From: Pseudomonas botevensis
GTDB lineage: Bacteria > Pseudomonadota > Gammaproteobacteria > Pseudomonadales > Pseudomonadaceae
Assembly: GCF_019145475.1 (NCBI RefSeq)
Contig: NZ_JAHTKI010000008.1
Coordinates: 1-64,000, forward strand
Length of the DNA: 64,000 nt
Direction of reading: 5' to 3'
In this document: piece after piece, positions 42,229 through 50,678 of the stretch
How the letters are laid out: each line of letters starts with the position of its first letter
Position numbering within the stretch: position 1 is the first letter of the stretch
Made by a program: the position numbers and the translations under genes
The notes under the pieces: model-generated
Databases searched by the model: none
Seen by the model: the letters and a program-made list of their open reading frames with translations, nothing else
What the model was told of the DNA's origin: nothing

Positions 42229-42633
42229 CTACCGATCACCCTTGGCAACCCGACTGGCCGCAAGAAAACCCACCGTACACGCCACCACCGTGGCCAGGGT
42301 TCCCCACGCCCAATCCATCAGCGACACCTGAAATGACCAGCCGTGCAATGTCGCCCAATTGGTCAGGTCATAGGTGCCGTACGCCACCAACCCCAAAAGC
42401 GCCCCCATCCGCGCAGCGTGCTGCCAGGTCGGTGCCGGCATCACCACAAACACCGCGCAACCGAAGACGTACAGGCAATAAAAAACCGCTGCCGGAACCA
42501 GCAGCGGTTTTTCGAGCATCAGCGAACCGAGCAGCTCGCGATAGGTAGGCGCCATCAATACGCCGAGCCAGAGACCATCGAGGATCAAAAATGTCACCAG
42601 CGTGGCGACATAGGCAATCAACGCTTTTTTCAT
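42229..42633 (-). CDS. DUF2177 family membrane protein
   Basis: This 134-residue integral membrane protein has four predicted segments: FLILDGLWLGVLMAPTYRE, LLVPAAVFYCLYVFGCAVFVV, ALLGLVAYGTYDLTNWATLHGW and the last near VACTVGFLAASR. The motif YGTYDLTNWATLHGW is characteristic of DUF2177. GAGG lies 8 bases before the ATG at 42633; the frame open to 42669 adds 12 residues without support. Function is unknown. It lies alone, 44 bases before the CvfB-like gene ends on the same strand, and may be co-transcribed with it. Confidence 0.85.
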   Translation of the reverse strand: MKKALIAYVATLVTFLILDGLWLGVLMAPTYRELLGSLMLEKPLLVPAAVFYCLYVFGCAVFVVMPAPTWQHAARMGALLGLVAYGTYDLTNWATLHGWSFQVSLMDWAWGTLATVVACTVGFLAASRVAKGDR

Positions 42634-42677
42634 TGGCCCGACCTCAGTGTGCCCATGCACGATGGGCAACGGCGGAC

Positions 42678-43514
42678 TCAGGTCAGTTCAATGCGATCAG
42701 CGTGAATGACAATCTGGCCGTTCTTGTACAGCGCGCCGATGGCCTTCTTGAAGTTGCCCTTGCTGACACCGAACAGGCTGCTGATCAACGCAGGATCGCT
42801 CTTGTCGCTGACGGCCAGCGTGCCGTTGCTTTCGCGCAACTTGGCGAGAATCTTCGAGTTCAGACTGCTCGCCGCTTCCTGGCCGACCGGTTGCAGGCTC
42901 AGGCTGATCTTGCCGTCGCCGCGAACTTCCTTGATGAAACCTTTCTCGCGCATGCCCGAACGCATGAACTTGAAGATCTCGTTCTTGTGGATCAAACCCC
43001 AGTGCTTGTTGTTGATGATCGCCTTGAAACCCATGTCGGTGGCTTCGGCCACCAACAGATCGACTTCCTGCCCCTGGCTGTAGCTGGCCGGGGTCTTGTC
43101 GAGGTAGCGATCCAGGCGCGAAGTGGCGGTGATGCGGCGGGTGTGTTTGTCGAGGTAAACATGCACCACGCAATAATCGCCGGCCTTCAACTGGCGTTTT
43201 TCTTCGGAAAACGGCAGTAACAGGTCTTTCGGCAGCCCCCAGTCGAGGAAGATACCGATGCTGTTGACTTCAACAACTTTCAGACTGGCAAACTCACCGA
43301 CCTGAACTTTCGGCTTTTCGGTCGTCGCGATAAGTTTGTCATCGCTGTCCAGATAAACAAAAACGTTGAGCCAGTCTTCATCTTCGCTGGGAATATCTTT
43401 AGGGATATAACGGTTGGGCAAAAGAATTTCGCCGTCGGCACCGCCATCCAGATATAAACCGAAGTTAGTGTGTTTAACCACTTGCAAACTGTTGTAACGC
43501 CCGACTAAAGCCAT
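42678..43514 (-). CDS. CvfB-family S1 RNA-binding protein
   Basis: This cytoplasmic RNA-binding protein of 278 residues has three S1-like barrels and a C-terminal winged helix, as in staphylococcal CvfB. Visible features are NFGLYLDGGADGEILLPNRY, SIGIFLDWGLPKDLLLPFSE and DMGFKAIINNKHWGLIHKNE (S1-type folds). ALISSLFGVSKGNFKKAIGA and a following GLYKNG-like strand form the winged helix. The ATG at 43514 is preferred, with AGGG about 9 bases ahead; an upstream ATG at 43529 is less well placed. It probably influences expression post-transcriptionally. It may precede the DUF2177 gene in one transcript. Confidence 0.85.
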   Translation of the reverse strand: MALVGRYNSLQVVKHTNFGLYLDGGADGEILLPNRYIPKDIPSEDEDWLNVFVYLDSDDKLIATTEKPKVQVGEFASLKVVEVNSIGIFLDWGLPKDLLLPFSEEKRQLKAGDYCVVHVYLDKHTRRITATSRLDRYLDKTPASYSQGQEVDLLVAEATDMGFKAIINNKHWGLIHKNEIFKFMRSGMREKGFIKEVRGDGKISLSLQPVGQEAASSLNSKILAKLRESNGTLAVSDKSDPALISSLFGVSKGNFKKAIGALYKNGQIVIHADRIELT

Positions 43515-43872
43515 TTCCAATACCCTCATTGCGTGGGCGGCATTCTACCCGTTTTTGCCCACGAGGTTCGCCGGCCGAAGCCCCGTTCGGGAAAATCGGC
43601 GCAACGCCCTGATTTTTCCTGGCCCGGCGCAGCGCGCTCACCATTCGTCAGACCATCACCGCGCCCGCCGCCGCTTTGCACGCAGCGCAATCAAGCGCAA
43701 ATCAGGCCGATGTTCTTATTTAAAACAGCAGCTTAGCGGGACATTTCGAATAATTGATCGAACATCATCCAGCAAAGCACCGGGTTATTGCGGCGGACAT
43801 CCGCCAAGCAATTACCGAGTCATTCCTGTACAATGCCTGGCCGAATTACTTTTCCAAAGGTTATTGGCCGCC
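43515..43872. other. Intergenic region, CvfB-like gene to SutA-like gene
   Basis: This 358-base region separates divergent genes. The left part is G+C-rich and the right part A+T-rich. A small inverted repeat, TTCGA/TCGAA, is seen at about 43745-43762. No gene or strong terminator was seen; it probably contains both promoters. Confidence 0.55.
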
Positions 43873-44052
43873 ATGCGTGTAAAAGCATCCACCCAGAAAG
43901 CAAAGCCAGCTCCAGCCGTTGAAACCAGCGAATCGATCAACGATCAGATCGCCGCGTTCCTCAAGTCCGGCGGCGAGATCCAGCAGATTGCCAAGGGCGT
44001 CAGTGGCCAGACTTTCGCGCCATCCCGGCAGATCAGCCTGGGCAAGAAGTAA
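43873..44052 (+). CDS. Small conserved protein with SutA-like C-terminal motif
   Basis: This 59-residue basic protein begins MRVKASTQKAKPAPAVETSE, followed by the helix SINDQIAAFLKSGGEIQQIA and a Q-T-F end block. The ribosome-binding site is weak (AAAGG about 14 bases upstream). The FLKSGGEIQQI stretch resembles the FLSRGGKVQEI stretch in the C-terminal part of SutA, a Pseudomonas RNA-polymerase-binding regulator, but the acidic N-terminus of SutA is missing. Similar small proteins are common in pseudomonads. A role in transcription is only a possibility. A hairpin at 44076-44100 (AGACGCTT/AAGCGTCT) follows. Confidence 0.6.
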   Translation: MRVKASTQKAKPAPAVETSESINDQIAAFLKSGGEIQQIAKGVSGQTFAPSRQISLGKK

Positions 44053-44257
44053 CACCTCGCAACACTCCCGTCCAAAGACGCTTTGAGCTTCGAAGCGTCT
44101 GGATCGGCACCCTCCCCGTCCCATCCGTGTTTAATCAATCCGTTGAAAATCGACGAACGGCCTCCGATGCCGATCATTCGCCGGTATCCTTGCACGCGTC
44201 TGGATCAAGCGTTTCAGCCGGCCCGCCCGCCAGCCCTCGCTGCTCATGGAGTGACGC

Positions 44258-44974
44258 ATGTTCAAACCCTCCCGTTTATTGCTCGTTGGCCTGCTGGTCT
44301 ACCCGACGGCACACGCGCAGATTTTCCAGCGCGAACTCGGCGACTTCGACCTCAAGCTCGGCACCACACCCAGCCGCAGCATGGCCCAGGGGTTAGTCAA
44401 ACCTTCGGCGGTCGGCTCGTTTCATGGCGGCCTCGACCTGAGTCACGACAGCGGACTGTATGTCGGCCAATGGGCGCCAAGCATGGGCATCACCCCAGGC
44501 AAGAACCTCGAAATCGATTCCTACGTCGGCTTTAAACAGCCTTTCGACCAAACCCTCGGCTACGAAGTCGGGATGATCCAGTACAGCTATCCCCGCGTGG
44601 ACACCCCCGACAGCCAGGAACTGTTCGGTGGCCTGACCCTGCTCGGCAGCCGTTTCGGTATCGCCCTGAGCAATGACCCGGACAAACAGAACAGCACGCT
44701 GTTCGCCGACCTCGGCGGCAACCAGCCGTTCGGCATCGGGATCAGCATGAAATACACCACCCACCAGTTGAATACGCCGGCTGCGGTGGACGGCGGTTAC
44801 GTCAGCAGCTTCAACGATTGGTCAGTGAAATTGTCCCGGCCGTTCATGGGCATCGACCTCGATCTGATCTACAGCAACTCGAACCTGAGCGGCAGCGACT
44901 GCTCGGCCTATTCCGGGCACAACAGCCAGTGCGACGGCCTCGTCACCCTCAAGGCCGAACGCGCGTTCTATTGA
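44258..44974 (+). CDS. TorF-family putative porin
   Basis: This 238-residue outer-membrane protein has a signal peptide (MFKPSRLLLVGLLVYPTAHA) followed by beta strands of the TorF/TIGR02001 type: RSMAQGLVKPSAVGSFHGGLDL, GLYVGQWAPSMG, EIDSYVGFKQPF, and LGYEVGMIQYSYP. The protein ends in a terminal aromatic residue (RAFY). GGAG lies about 7 bases ahead of the ATG. Members are small beta-barrels of uncertain function. It is followed by a lipoprotein gene after 77 bases. Its substrate cannot be read from the sequence. Confidence 0.83.
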   Translation: MFKPSRLLLVGLLVYPTAHAQIFQRELGDFDLKLGTTPSRSMAQGLVKPSAVGSFHGGLDLSHDSGLYVGQWAPSMGITPGKNLEIDSYVGFKQPFDQTLGYEVGMIQYSYPRVDTPDSQELFGGLTLLGSRFGIALSNDPDKQNSTLFADLGGNQPFGIGISMKYTTHQLNTPAAVDGGYVSSFNDWSVKLSRPFMGIDLDLIYSNSNLSGSDCSAYSGHNSQCDGLVTLKAERAFY

Positions 44975-45051
44975 TTGGCTGAACTGCCGGGTTCATCCTG
45001 CGTTCACATGAGAATCAGATCCCGAAGCCAGGCTTTCGCAAGGATTCGCCC

Positions 45052-45918
45052 ATGTCTCGCTGGTTCAAACAGATTGCCACCCTGCTGATGTTCACCCTCG
45101 CCCTCGGCGCCTGCAGTCGCGTCGGCCTGGCCTATCGCAACCTCGACGTGATCATTCCCTGGACGCTCAGCGACTACCTGGACATGAACGGCGAGCAGAA
45201 AGGCTGGTTCAACGAACGTCTCAAGGAACACCTGAGCTGGCACTGCACCACGCAGTTGCCGGGCTATCTCGACTGGCTGGATCGCCTGCAAACCATGGTC
45301 CAGAACAATCAGGTGACTGACGCAGCCCTTCAGGCGCGCACCGTCGAAGCCAAACAGGCCATTGCCGAAACCGCCCGGGAAATCACCCCGTCGGCCATCG
45401 AGTTACTGCAAGGGCTGGATGACAAGCAAGTCGCAGAAATGAACGACGCCTTTGCCAAGGATCTGCGCAAACGCCAGCAGGAATACCTGAAACCGCCGTT
45501 GTCCGAACAAGTGGCCGAGCGTGGCGCACGCATGGATAAACGCCTGAACGACTGGCTGGGGCCGTTGAGCGTTTCGCAAGAGCAACGGGTGATGGCCTGG
45601 TCGACAGCCCTGGGAGATCAGAACACCCAATGGATCGCCAACCGCGCGCATTGGCAGAAGCAGTTCAGCGCAGCAGTGGCGCAACGCAAAAGTGCCGAAT
45701 TCCCACAACGGATCGAGACGCTTCTGGTTGATCGCGAGAGTTTATGGACAGCGGATTACCGCAAGGCCTACGCCAACACCGAAGCCCAGGCGCGTTCGCT
45801 GTTCGTTGATCTGGTCGCACAAAGCACACCGGAACAGCGCCAACGGTTATTGAAGAAGATCGACGGGGTGCGCAAGGACTTCAATGATTTGAAGTGTCTG
45901 AAGGCTGCGCAGAAGTGA
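45052..45918 (+). CDS. DUF6279 family lipoprotein
   Basis: This 288-residue lipoprotein has a type II signal peptide with the lipobox LGAC (MSRWFKQIATLLMFTLALGAC), so the mature protein starts at cysteine 20 and is anchored to the outer membrane or periplasmic face. The mature part is largely helical, with charged segments such as QKGWFNERLKEHLSWHCTTQ and LDRLQTMVQNNQVTDAALQA. AAGGA lies 8 bases before the ATG. The pattern fits DUF6279 (cysteine-anchored, helix-rich, function unknown). A REP palindrome follows. Confidence 0.8.
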   Translation: MSRWFKQIATLLMFTLALGACSRVGLAYRNLDVIIPWTLSDYLDMNGEQKGWFNERLKEHLSWHCTTQLPGYLDWLDRLQTMVQNNQVTDAALQARTVEAKQAIAETAREITPSAIELLQGLDDKQVAEMNDAFAKDLRKRQQEYLKPPLSEQVAERGARMDKRLNDWLGPLSVSQEQRVMAWSTALGDQNTQWIANRAHWQKQFSAAVAQRKSAEFPQRIETLLVDRESLWTADYRKAYANTEAQARSLFVDLVAQSTPEQRQRLLKKIDGVRKDFNDLKCLKAAQK

Positions 45919-45924
45919 TCTTCA

Positions 45925-45950
45925 TTGTGGGAGCGAGCCCGCTCCCACAA
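45925..45950. repeat. REP palindrome
   Basis: TTGTGGGAGC and GCTCCCACAA are perfect 10-bp arms around GAGCCC. It sits between the convergent lipoprotein gene and the gene ending at 45966. Confidence 0.85.
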
Positions 45951-45965
45951 GCGTTAATCCGGGCA

Positions 45966-46358
45966 TCAGGCAATCTGCGCCTTGGATGCCACCTCATCGA
46001 AAGTCAATTCATCCAGCGCGTCTTCCTGCTCGTCCAGCACCTGCCGGGGATGGTCATTGCCGGGAATGCTGCTGTCGATCAGGCTCAGCAGGCTCGCACC
46101 ACGCGGGGTCAGAATGAAGTTCTCGCCGGTGCCGCCTTCATCTTCCGGCCTTGGCTCGATGTAGCCGCGCAGCAGCAGTAATTTTTCGTACTCGCAAGCC
46201 AGCGTTTTCAGATGATCCAGATTGCCAACGGACTCGCCCGCCGCCGCTTTTTCCGCGGCGTGCTGTTCGGCGTAGGGCCGGGGCGTGAAGCTGTGGCCGG
46301 CGCTGTTCTGCGCTTCGTGCAGCAGGCGTTCAATCAAATCCCAGTTGTAAGTCGTCAT
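45966..46358 (-). CDS. Conserved hypothetical, DUF2513-like winged-helix
   Basis: This 130-residue protein begins MTTYNWDLIERLLHEAQNSA. GGAGG lies about 9 bases before the ATG. The middle part, LKTLACEYEKLLLLRGYIEP then GENFILTPRGASLLSLID, looks like a winged helix with a C-terminal acidic tail (DEQEDALDELTFDEV). The layout recalls DUF2513 proteins, which are phage or transcription-related, but the match is weak. The gene is convergent with the DUF6279 lipoprotein gene and divergent from the DUF899 gene. Function is unknown. Confidence 0.6.
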   Translation of the reverse strand: MTTYNWDLIERLLHEAQNSAGHSFTPRPYAEQHAAEKAAAGESVGNLDHLKTLACEYEKLLLLRGYIEPRPEDEGGTGENFILTPRGASLLSLIDSSIPGNDHPRQVLDEQEDALDELTFDEVASKAQIA

Positions 46359-46532
46359 CCTGATTCAACCTCCGGTGCGCAGGGTTAATGGCGCGTTCAT
46401 AGGTTGTGACCCGGCCGGTTCCCAGCCGTTCAGCCGCATTGCGCGCTGCAACCGACCGGCGGTCTGTCGATTTCCCCGGCGGTTGAACGACTAGTCTGGG
46501 AAGACGGTTTCAACCCCGCAGGAGAAATCATC

Positions 46533-47267
46533 ATGAAGATTCAGAATCATCCGGTGGTATCGCGCGAAGAATGGCTCGCCGCCCGCCAACAACACCTGGC
46601 CGACGAAAAAGCCTTCACCCGCGAACGTGATCGCCTCAGCGCCAAACGTCGCGCCCTGCCGTGGGTGAAAGTCGACAAGGACTATCGCTTCCACGGGCCG
46701 CACGGCGAACTGAAACTGGCCGACCTGTTCGGCCAACACAGCCAACTGGTCGTTTACCACTTCATGTTCGCCAAGGACTGGGAGGAAGGCTGCCAGGGCT
46801 GCTCCTTTCTCGCCGACCACATCGACGGCGCCAACCTGCACCTGGCTCATCACGACATCGCGGTAGTGGCGGTTTCCCACGCACCATTCACCGAATTCCA
46901 GGCGTTCAAACGGCGGATGGGCTGGAAATTCGACTGGGTGTCGTCAGACGGTTCCGATTTCAACTACGACTTTGGCGTCTGCGCCCGGGCTGAAGACGCC
47001 GAGGCCGGCAAGGCTACCTACAACTATGAAAAGACCGACAGCGCCGAGGAAGAAATGCCGGGGCTGAGCGTGTTTTATCGCAATGAGGCGGGCGAAATTT
47101 TCCATACCTATTCAACCTATGCCCGTGGATTGGACATGCTGGTCGGCGCCTACAACTACCTCGACCTCACGCCCAAGGGTCGTAATGAGGACGAGATCAT
47201 GGAGTGGGTGCGGCATCATGATCGGTATGAGGGGCAGACGAAATCCAGTTGCTGCCATGGCGAGTGA
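46533..47267 (+). CDS. DUF899 family thioredoxin-like protein
   Basis: This 244-residue cytoplasmic protein has a thioredoxin-like fold. GGAG lies 8 bases before the ATG. DUF899 features are MFAKDWEEGCQGCSFLADHI, which has C-x2-C, and FTEFQAFKRRMGWKFDWVSS. Later come GLSVFYRNEAGEIFHTYSTY and ARGLDMLVGAYNYLDLTPKG. The C-terminus carries a further CC pair. Members are annotated as dithiol-disulfide isomerase-like or DUF899 proteins with no known substrate. The gene stands alone, with a degenerate REP sequence after it. Confidence 0.82.
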   Translation: MKIQNHPVVSREEWLAARQQHLADEKAFTRERDRLSAKRRALPWVKVDKDYRFHGPHGELKLADLFGQHSQLVVYHFMFAKDWEEGCQGCSFLADHIDGANLHLAHHDIAVVAVSHAPFTEFQAFKRRMGWKFDWVSSDGSDFNYDFGVCARAEDAEAGKATYNYEKTDSAEEEMPGLSVFYRNEAGEIFHTYSTYARGLDMLVGAYNYLDLTPKGRNEDEIMEWVRHHDRYEGQTKSSCCHGE

Positions 47268-47379
47268 TCGAGCGTCCGTGGGGGCAGGCTCGCCCGCCCT
47301 CACAATGACGCGCTGAACTTTTCACCTGCTCGAACCCTCAACCGGTTAACCCGCCTTAACCGGAACTGAGGCCCATCCC

Positions 47380-47655
47380 ATGAAAACCTTGCTCAAGCTG
47401 ACCCTCGCCGCCACCCTCGCCTGCGCCCTGCCCGTATGGGCCTGCACGCCGGAAGAAGCCACCGCCAAACGTGAGCAACTGGCCAAGGAAGTCGCGAAAC
47501 TCACGGAACAGAATCCGGCCAAGGCCAAGGAAATCAACGATGAGTTGCAGAAGATGGACCTGGGCACCGCGAGCGCCGATCTGCCGGACAAATGCCAGTT
47601 GATTGACCAACGGCTGAAAGAGTTGGGCACGGCCGAAAAGAAAGCCGAGGGTTAA
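47380..47655 (+). CDS. Small secreted helical protein
   Basis: This 91-residue protein has a signal peptide (MKTLLKLTLAATLACALPVWA) ending before CTPEEATAK. The mature part is charged and helical (REQLAKEVAKLTEQNPAKAKEI), with a second cysteine near residue 73 that could pair with the one at residue 22. GAGG lies about 9 bases before the ATG. A strong terminator follows. It is probably periplasmic; no family is recognised. Confidence 0.7.
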   Translation: MKTLLKLTLAATLACALPVWACTPEEATAKREQLAKEVAKLTEQNPAKAKEINDELQKMDLGTASADLPDKCQLIDQRLKELGTAEKKAEG

Positions 47656-47672
47656 CACCGGAATCAGGAAAT

Positions 47673-47709
47673 CGCGACCCTCGTGCGCTCTCGAAGGTCG
47701 CGTTTTTTT
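47673..47709 (+). terminator. Rho-independent terminator
   Basis: CGCGACC (47673-47679) and GGTCGCG (47696-47702) form a 7-bp stem followed by seven Ts. It closes the small secreted protein gene and insulates the protease gene at 47871. Confidence 0.88.
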
Positions 47710-47870
47710 GCCTTTGAAAATGCATAAATGCATTTATTTATTTGCACAAACGCATATCCATGACTAGGGTTAGATTGAGCCCGATAACGGAAACATCCTA
47801 CAGATCGACGGCTCTGCAATAGGAAGTAACCCACAAGCTGGACGCTTGTTTCACTCATGGAGGATTGAAA

Positions 47871-48461
47871 ATGTTAACCACTGATACAACCCCGTTCACC
47901 GGCAATACCCTGCCAAGGTGCCTGACCGGTCATCTGCTCGACCCGCAACTGGTTGAAGTCGAAAACCACGCCGTGGCGGCGGCCCCCGTCCAGGCCACAG
48001 CAAGCCTCAACTTCAGCATGCAGCGACAAACCCAGAGCAACTGGTGCTGGGCGGCGGTTTCCGCTTCGGTCGGCAATTATTTCGGCACCGGGTCCTGGAC
48101 CCAGTGCGGTGTCGCCAGTTCGGCGCTGGATCGCAACTGCTGCAACCAGCCGGGGCCGTGCAACGTCTACGGTTATCTGGATCAGGCGTTGCGAATCACC
48201 CGCAGCTACAACGGCATGGGTCAGGGTTCGCTGTCGATGTCGGCCATCCAGAACCAGATCAACATGGGCCGTCCGGTCTGTCTGCGTTGTGCCTGGTACG
48301 GTGGCGGTGCGCATTTCCTGGCGATCTACGGCACCAACGGCAATTACGTGCTGGTCGCGGATTCGATTTACGGCTACTCGACCCGCGCGCTGAACTCGTT
48401 CCCCGGTTCCTACAACGGCGGCGGCACCTGGACTACCACTTACTTCACCCAGAAAAACTAG
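47871..48461 (+). CDS. Papain-like cysteine peptidase (C39/AvrRpt2-like fold)
   Basis: This 196-residue peptidase is preceded by GGAGG 7 bases ahead of the ATG at 47871. The N-terminal 50 residues look like a pro-region. The catalytic core has QSNWCWAAVSASVG (cysteine), then GGGAHFLAIYG (histidine) and VLVADSIYG (aspartate), in the order of papain-like C39/C70 peptidases. Several further cysteines (TQC, NCC, PCN) lie after the nucleophile. There is no Sec signal peptide. A partner gene starts 12 bases after the stop. The family includes bacteriocin-processing enzymes and translocated effectors. Which applies here cannot be decided; no ABC exporter or precursor peptide is adjacent. Confidence 0.8.
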   Translation: MLTTDTTPFTGNTLPRCLTGHLLDPQLVEVENHAVAAAPVQATASLNFSMQRQTQSNWCWAAVSASVGNYFGTGSWTQCGVASSALDRNCCNQPGPCNVYGYLDQALRITRSYNGMGQGSLSMSAIQNQINMGRPVCLRCAWYGGGAHFLAIYGTNGNYVLVADSIYGYSTRALNSFPGSYNGGGTWTTTYFTQKN

Positions 48462-48473
48462 GAGGGCGACATC

Positions 48474-49073
48474 ATGCAACTGACTTATCCAAAGGCGCCT
48501 TCCAACGGCGTACAGACCTTGCGTCCGGCCCTGCAAGCCGCGCTGCAAACCCGGGGTTTTGGCATCAACCGCCAGTTCGCCAGCGCCGCACCCGGCAAGA
48601 TCAGCCTCAGCGAGGCCTATCGCGGTTACTCGCTCAGCCTGGAAGACGTGAGCCAGGGCAAGGGGCTGCAGGCCGCCAAGGTCGGCGACTGGCACTATCT
48701 GGTGTTTGCCGATGGGGTGACTATCGCCGATGCGCAACTGGCCGATGTGCATGGCCAGGTCGAGTTCTCGTCGCTGAACCACGGCAACATGGCCGCCGCG
48801 ACAGTGGATGCGCTGAAACTGGCGGAGCAGTCGCCACAACTGCAAGGCAAAACCGTCGAGTTGCGGGTGCTGTTTGTGCCGGCGCTGCACGTCGTCGCGA
48901 TCTGGCTCCACGCCGACAGTGAAGATGTGCTGATCCCGATCGAGCCGACACCCAACGAGCTGGCGACCACCCAGCTGTACAGTGAGGCCGCCCTGCTCGC
49001 GCAGCTAAAACCAGCGGCGGATCAGACCCGGCAACGCTTCGCGGCGGACACCACCGGGCTGTTGGGGAGCTGA
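48474..49073 (+). CDS. Partner of the papain-like peptidase, unknown family
   Basis: This 199-residue protein of unknown family has no signal peptide or membrane segment. The gene begins 12 bases after the peptidase stop, with GGAGG ahead of it, so the two are expected to be made together. The sequence mixes short strands (GDWHYLVFADGVTIADAQLA) and a helix (ATVDALKLAEQSP). It has no motif I recognise. A tightly linked gene behind a cysteine protease may be an inhibitor, a chaperone or a substrate, or may simply share its regulation; none is shown. A terminator follows. Confidence 0.6.
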   Translation: MQLTYPKAPSNGVQTLRPALQAALQTRGFGINRQFASAAPGKISLSEAYRGYSLSLEDVSQGKGLQAAKVGDWHYLVFADGVTIADAQLADVHGQVEFSSLNHGNMAAATVDALKLAEQSPQLQGKTVELRVLFVPALHVVAIWLHADSEDVLIPIEPTPNELATTQLYSEAALLAQLKPAADQTRQRFAADTTGLLGS

Positions 49074-49086
49074 AAATCCCGGCGAT

Positions 49087-49115
49087 AAAAAAACCCGGAC
49101 ACTGTCCGGGTTTTT
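49087..49115. terminator. Bidirectional Rho-independent terminator
   Basis: AAACCCGGA and TCCGGGTTT form a 9-bp stem around CACT, with A-run and T-run flanks. It lies between the convergent peptidase-partner and helicase genes. Confidence 0.9.
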
Positions 49116-49134
49116 CATGGGCGCCTGAAACAGC

Positions 49135-50487
49135 TTATTCAGCCGCAGGCTCTGCCGGCTTGCGGCGCTTGAGCGGCGCCATGCCGTCACTGCTCACCAG
49201 GGAGTCAGCCTTCGGGCGGTTGGTGCTCTTGCGCTTGTTCGGCGTCTTGGCGGCGACTTTTTTCTTGTCGCCTTTCTTGTCGCCCTTGCCGTCGGTCTTT
49301 TTCTTCTTCACGCCAACGGCTTTACCCGAAGCCTTGACCTTTTTCGGTCCACCGTAGGTGCCTTTGACTTCCTTGATTGTGCGGCGCTCGAAGCTCTGCT
49401 TGAGGTAGCGCTCGATGCTCGACATCAGGTTCCAGTCGCCGTGGCAGATCAACGAGATCGCCAGGCCTTCGGCGCCGGCACGACCGGTACGGCCGATGCG
49501 GTGAACGTATTCGTCGCCGCTGCGTGGCATGTCGAAGTTGATCACCAGATCCAGACCGTCGACGTCCAGGCCACGGGCCGCGACATCGGTCGCCACGAGG
49601 ATCTTCACCCCGCCCTGCTTCAGACGGTCGATCGCCAGTTTACGATCCTTCTGGTCTTTCTCGCCGTGCAGCACGAACGCCTTGTATTCCTGAGCCACCA
49701 GGCGACCGTAAATGCGGTCGGCCATGACCCGGGTATTGGTGAAGATGATGGCCTTCTGGTAGGTCTCGTTGGCCAGCAGCCAGTTCACAATCTGTTCTTT
49801 GTGCTGGTTGTGGTCGGCGGTGATGATCTGCTGACGGGTGGTTTCGTTCAGTTGGCTGACCGCGTTGAGCTGCAAGTGCTCAGGGTTGTTCAGCACTTTG
49901 GCGACCATCTCGCGCAGGCCGGCACCGCCGGTGGTGGCGGAGAACAGCATGGTCTGCTGACGGTTCGGGCACTCATCGACCAGACGTTGCACGTCTTCGG
50001 CAAAACCCATGTCGAGCATGCGGTCGGCTTCGTCGAGCACCAGCACTTCGACTTCCTTGAGGTCGAGGTTGCCGGCGTTGAGTTGCTCGATCATCCGCCC
50101 GGGGGTGCCGATCAGGATGTCCGGCACCTTGCGCAGCATCGCGGCCTGGACCTTGAAGTCTTCACCGCCGGTGATCAGGCCGGACTTGATGAAGGTGAAC
50201 TGCGAAAAGCGCTCGACTTCCTTCAGGGTCTGCTGAGCCAGCTCGCGAGTCGGCAGCAGGATCAGGGTCTTGATGCTGACGCGGATCTTGGCCGGGCCGA
50301 TCAGCCGGTTGAGGATCGGCAGAACAAACGCGGCGGTCTTGCCGCTACCGGTTTGCGCCGTCACCCGCAGGTCACGCCCCTGGAGCGCCAGCGGAATGGC
50401 CGCTGCTTGCACAGGCGTTGGCTCGACAAATTTCAGCTCGGCCACGGCTTTGAGCAGGCGTTCGTGCAGGGCGAATTGGGAAAACAC
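49135..50487 (-). CDS. DEAD-box RNA helicase
   Basis: This cytoplasmic ATP-dependent RNA helicase of 450 residues remodels RNA or assists ribosome assembly. I chose GTG 50487 (VFSQFALHERLL) because GAGG lies 8 bases ahead. All core motifs are present: Q-motif FVEPTPVQAAAIP, AQTGSGKT, PTRELAQQ, TPGR, VLDEADRML, FSATT, and ARGLDVDGLDLVINFDMP with HRIGRTGR. A lysine-rich tail of about 80 residues (KKKKTDGKGDKKGDKKK) follows, as in several Pseudomonas helicases. It is nearest to SrmB/RhlE-type enzymes; I do not assign a symbol. The gene is convergent with the peptidase pair and shares their terminator. Confidence 0.93.
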   Translation of the reverse strand: MFSQFALHERLLKAVAELKFVEPTPVQAAAIPLALQGRDLRVTAQTGSGKTAAFVLPILNRLIGPAKIRVSIKTLILLPTRELAQQTLKEVERFSQFTFIKSGLITGGEDFKVQAAMLRKVPDILIGTPGRMIEQLNAGNLDLKEVEVLVLDEADRMLDMGFAEDVQRLVDECPNRQQTMLFSATTGGAGLREMVAKVLNNPEHLQLNAVSQLNETTRQQIITADHNQHKEQIVNWLLANETYQKAIIFTNTRVMADRIYGRLVAQEYKAFVLHGEKDQKDRKLAIDRLKQGGVKILVATDVAARGLDVDGLDLVINFDMPRSGDEYVHRIGRTGRAGAEGLAISLICHGDWNLMSSIERYLKQSFERRTIKEVKGTYGGPKKVKASGKAVGVKKKKTDGKGDKKGDKKKVAAKTPNKRKSTNRPKADSLVSSDGMAPLKRRKPAEPAAE

Positions 50488-50678
50488 GGGTGCTACCTCG
50501 AAGATATGCAAAAAATCAGCTGCATAGGTTACCGGTTTCGAGCGCTCAGGCCGAGTTTCTTTATTCAAACGGTGGCAATCCGTGGCTTTTTTGTTGCCCG
50601 ATTTGTCTTCAACGGTAATACGCAGCGTCTTAAATGCTCTAATCGCCCATCGCGCCTTACAGAAGAATCGTTTCTCCC

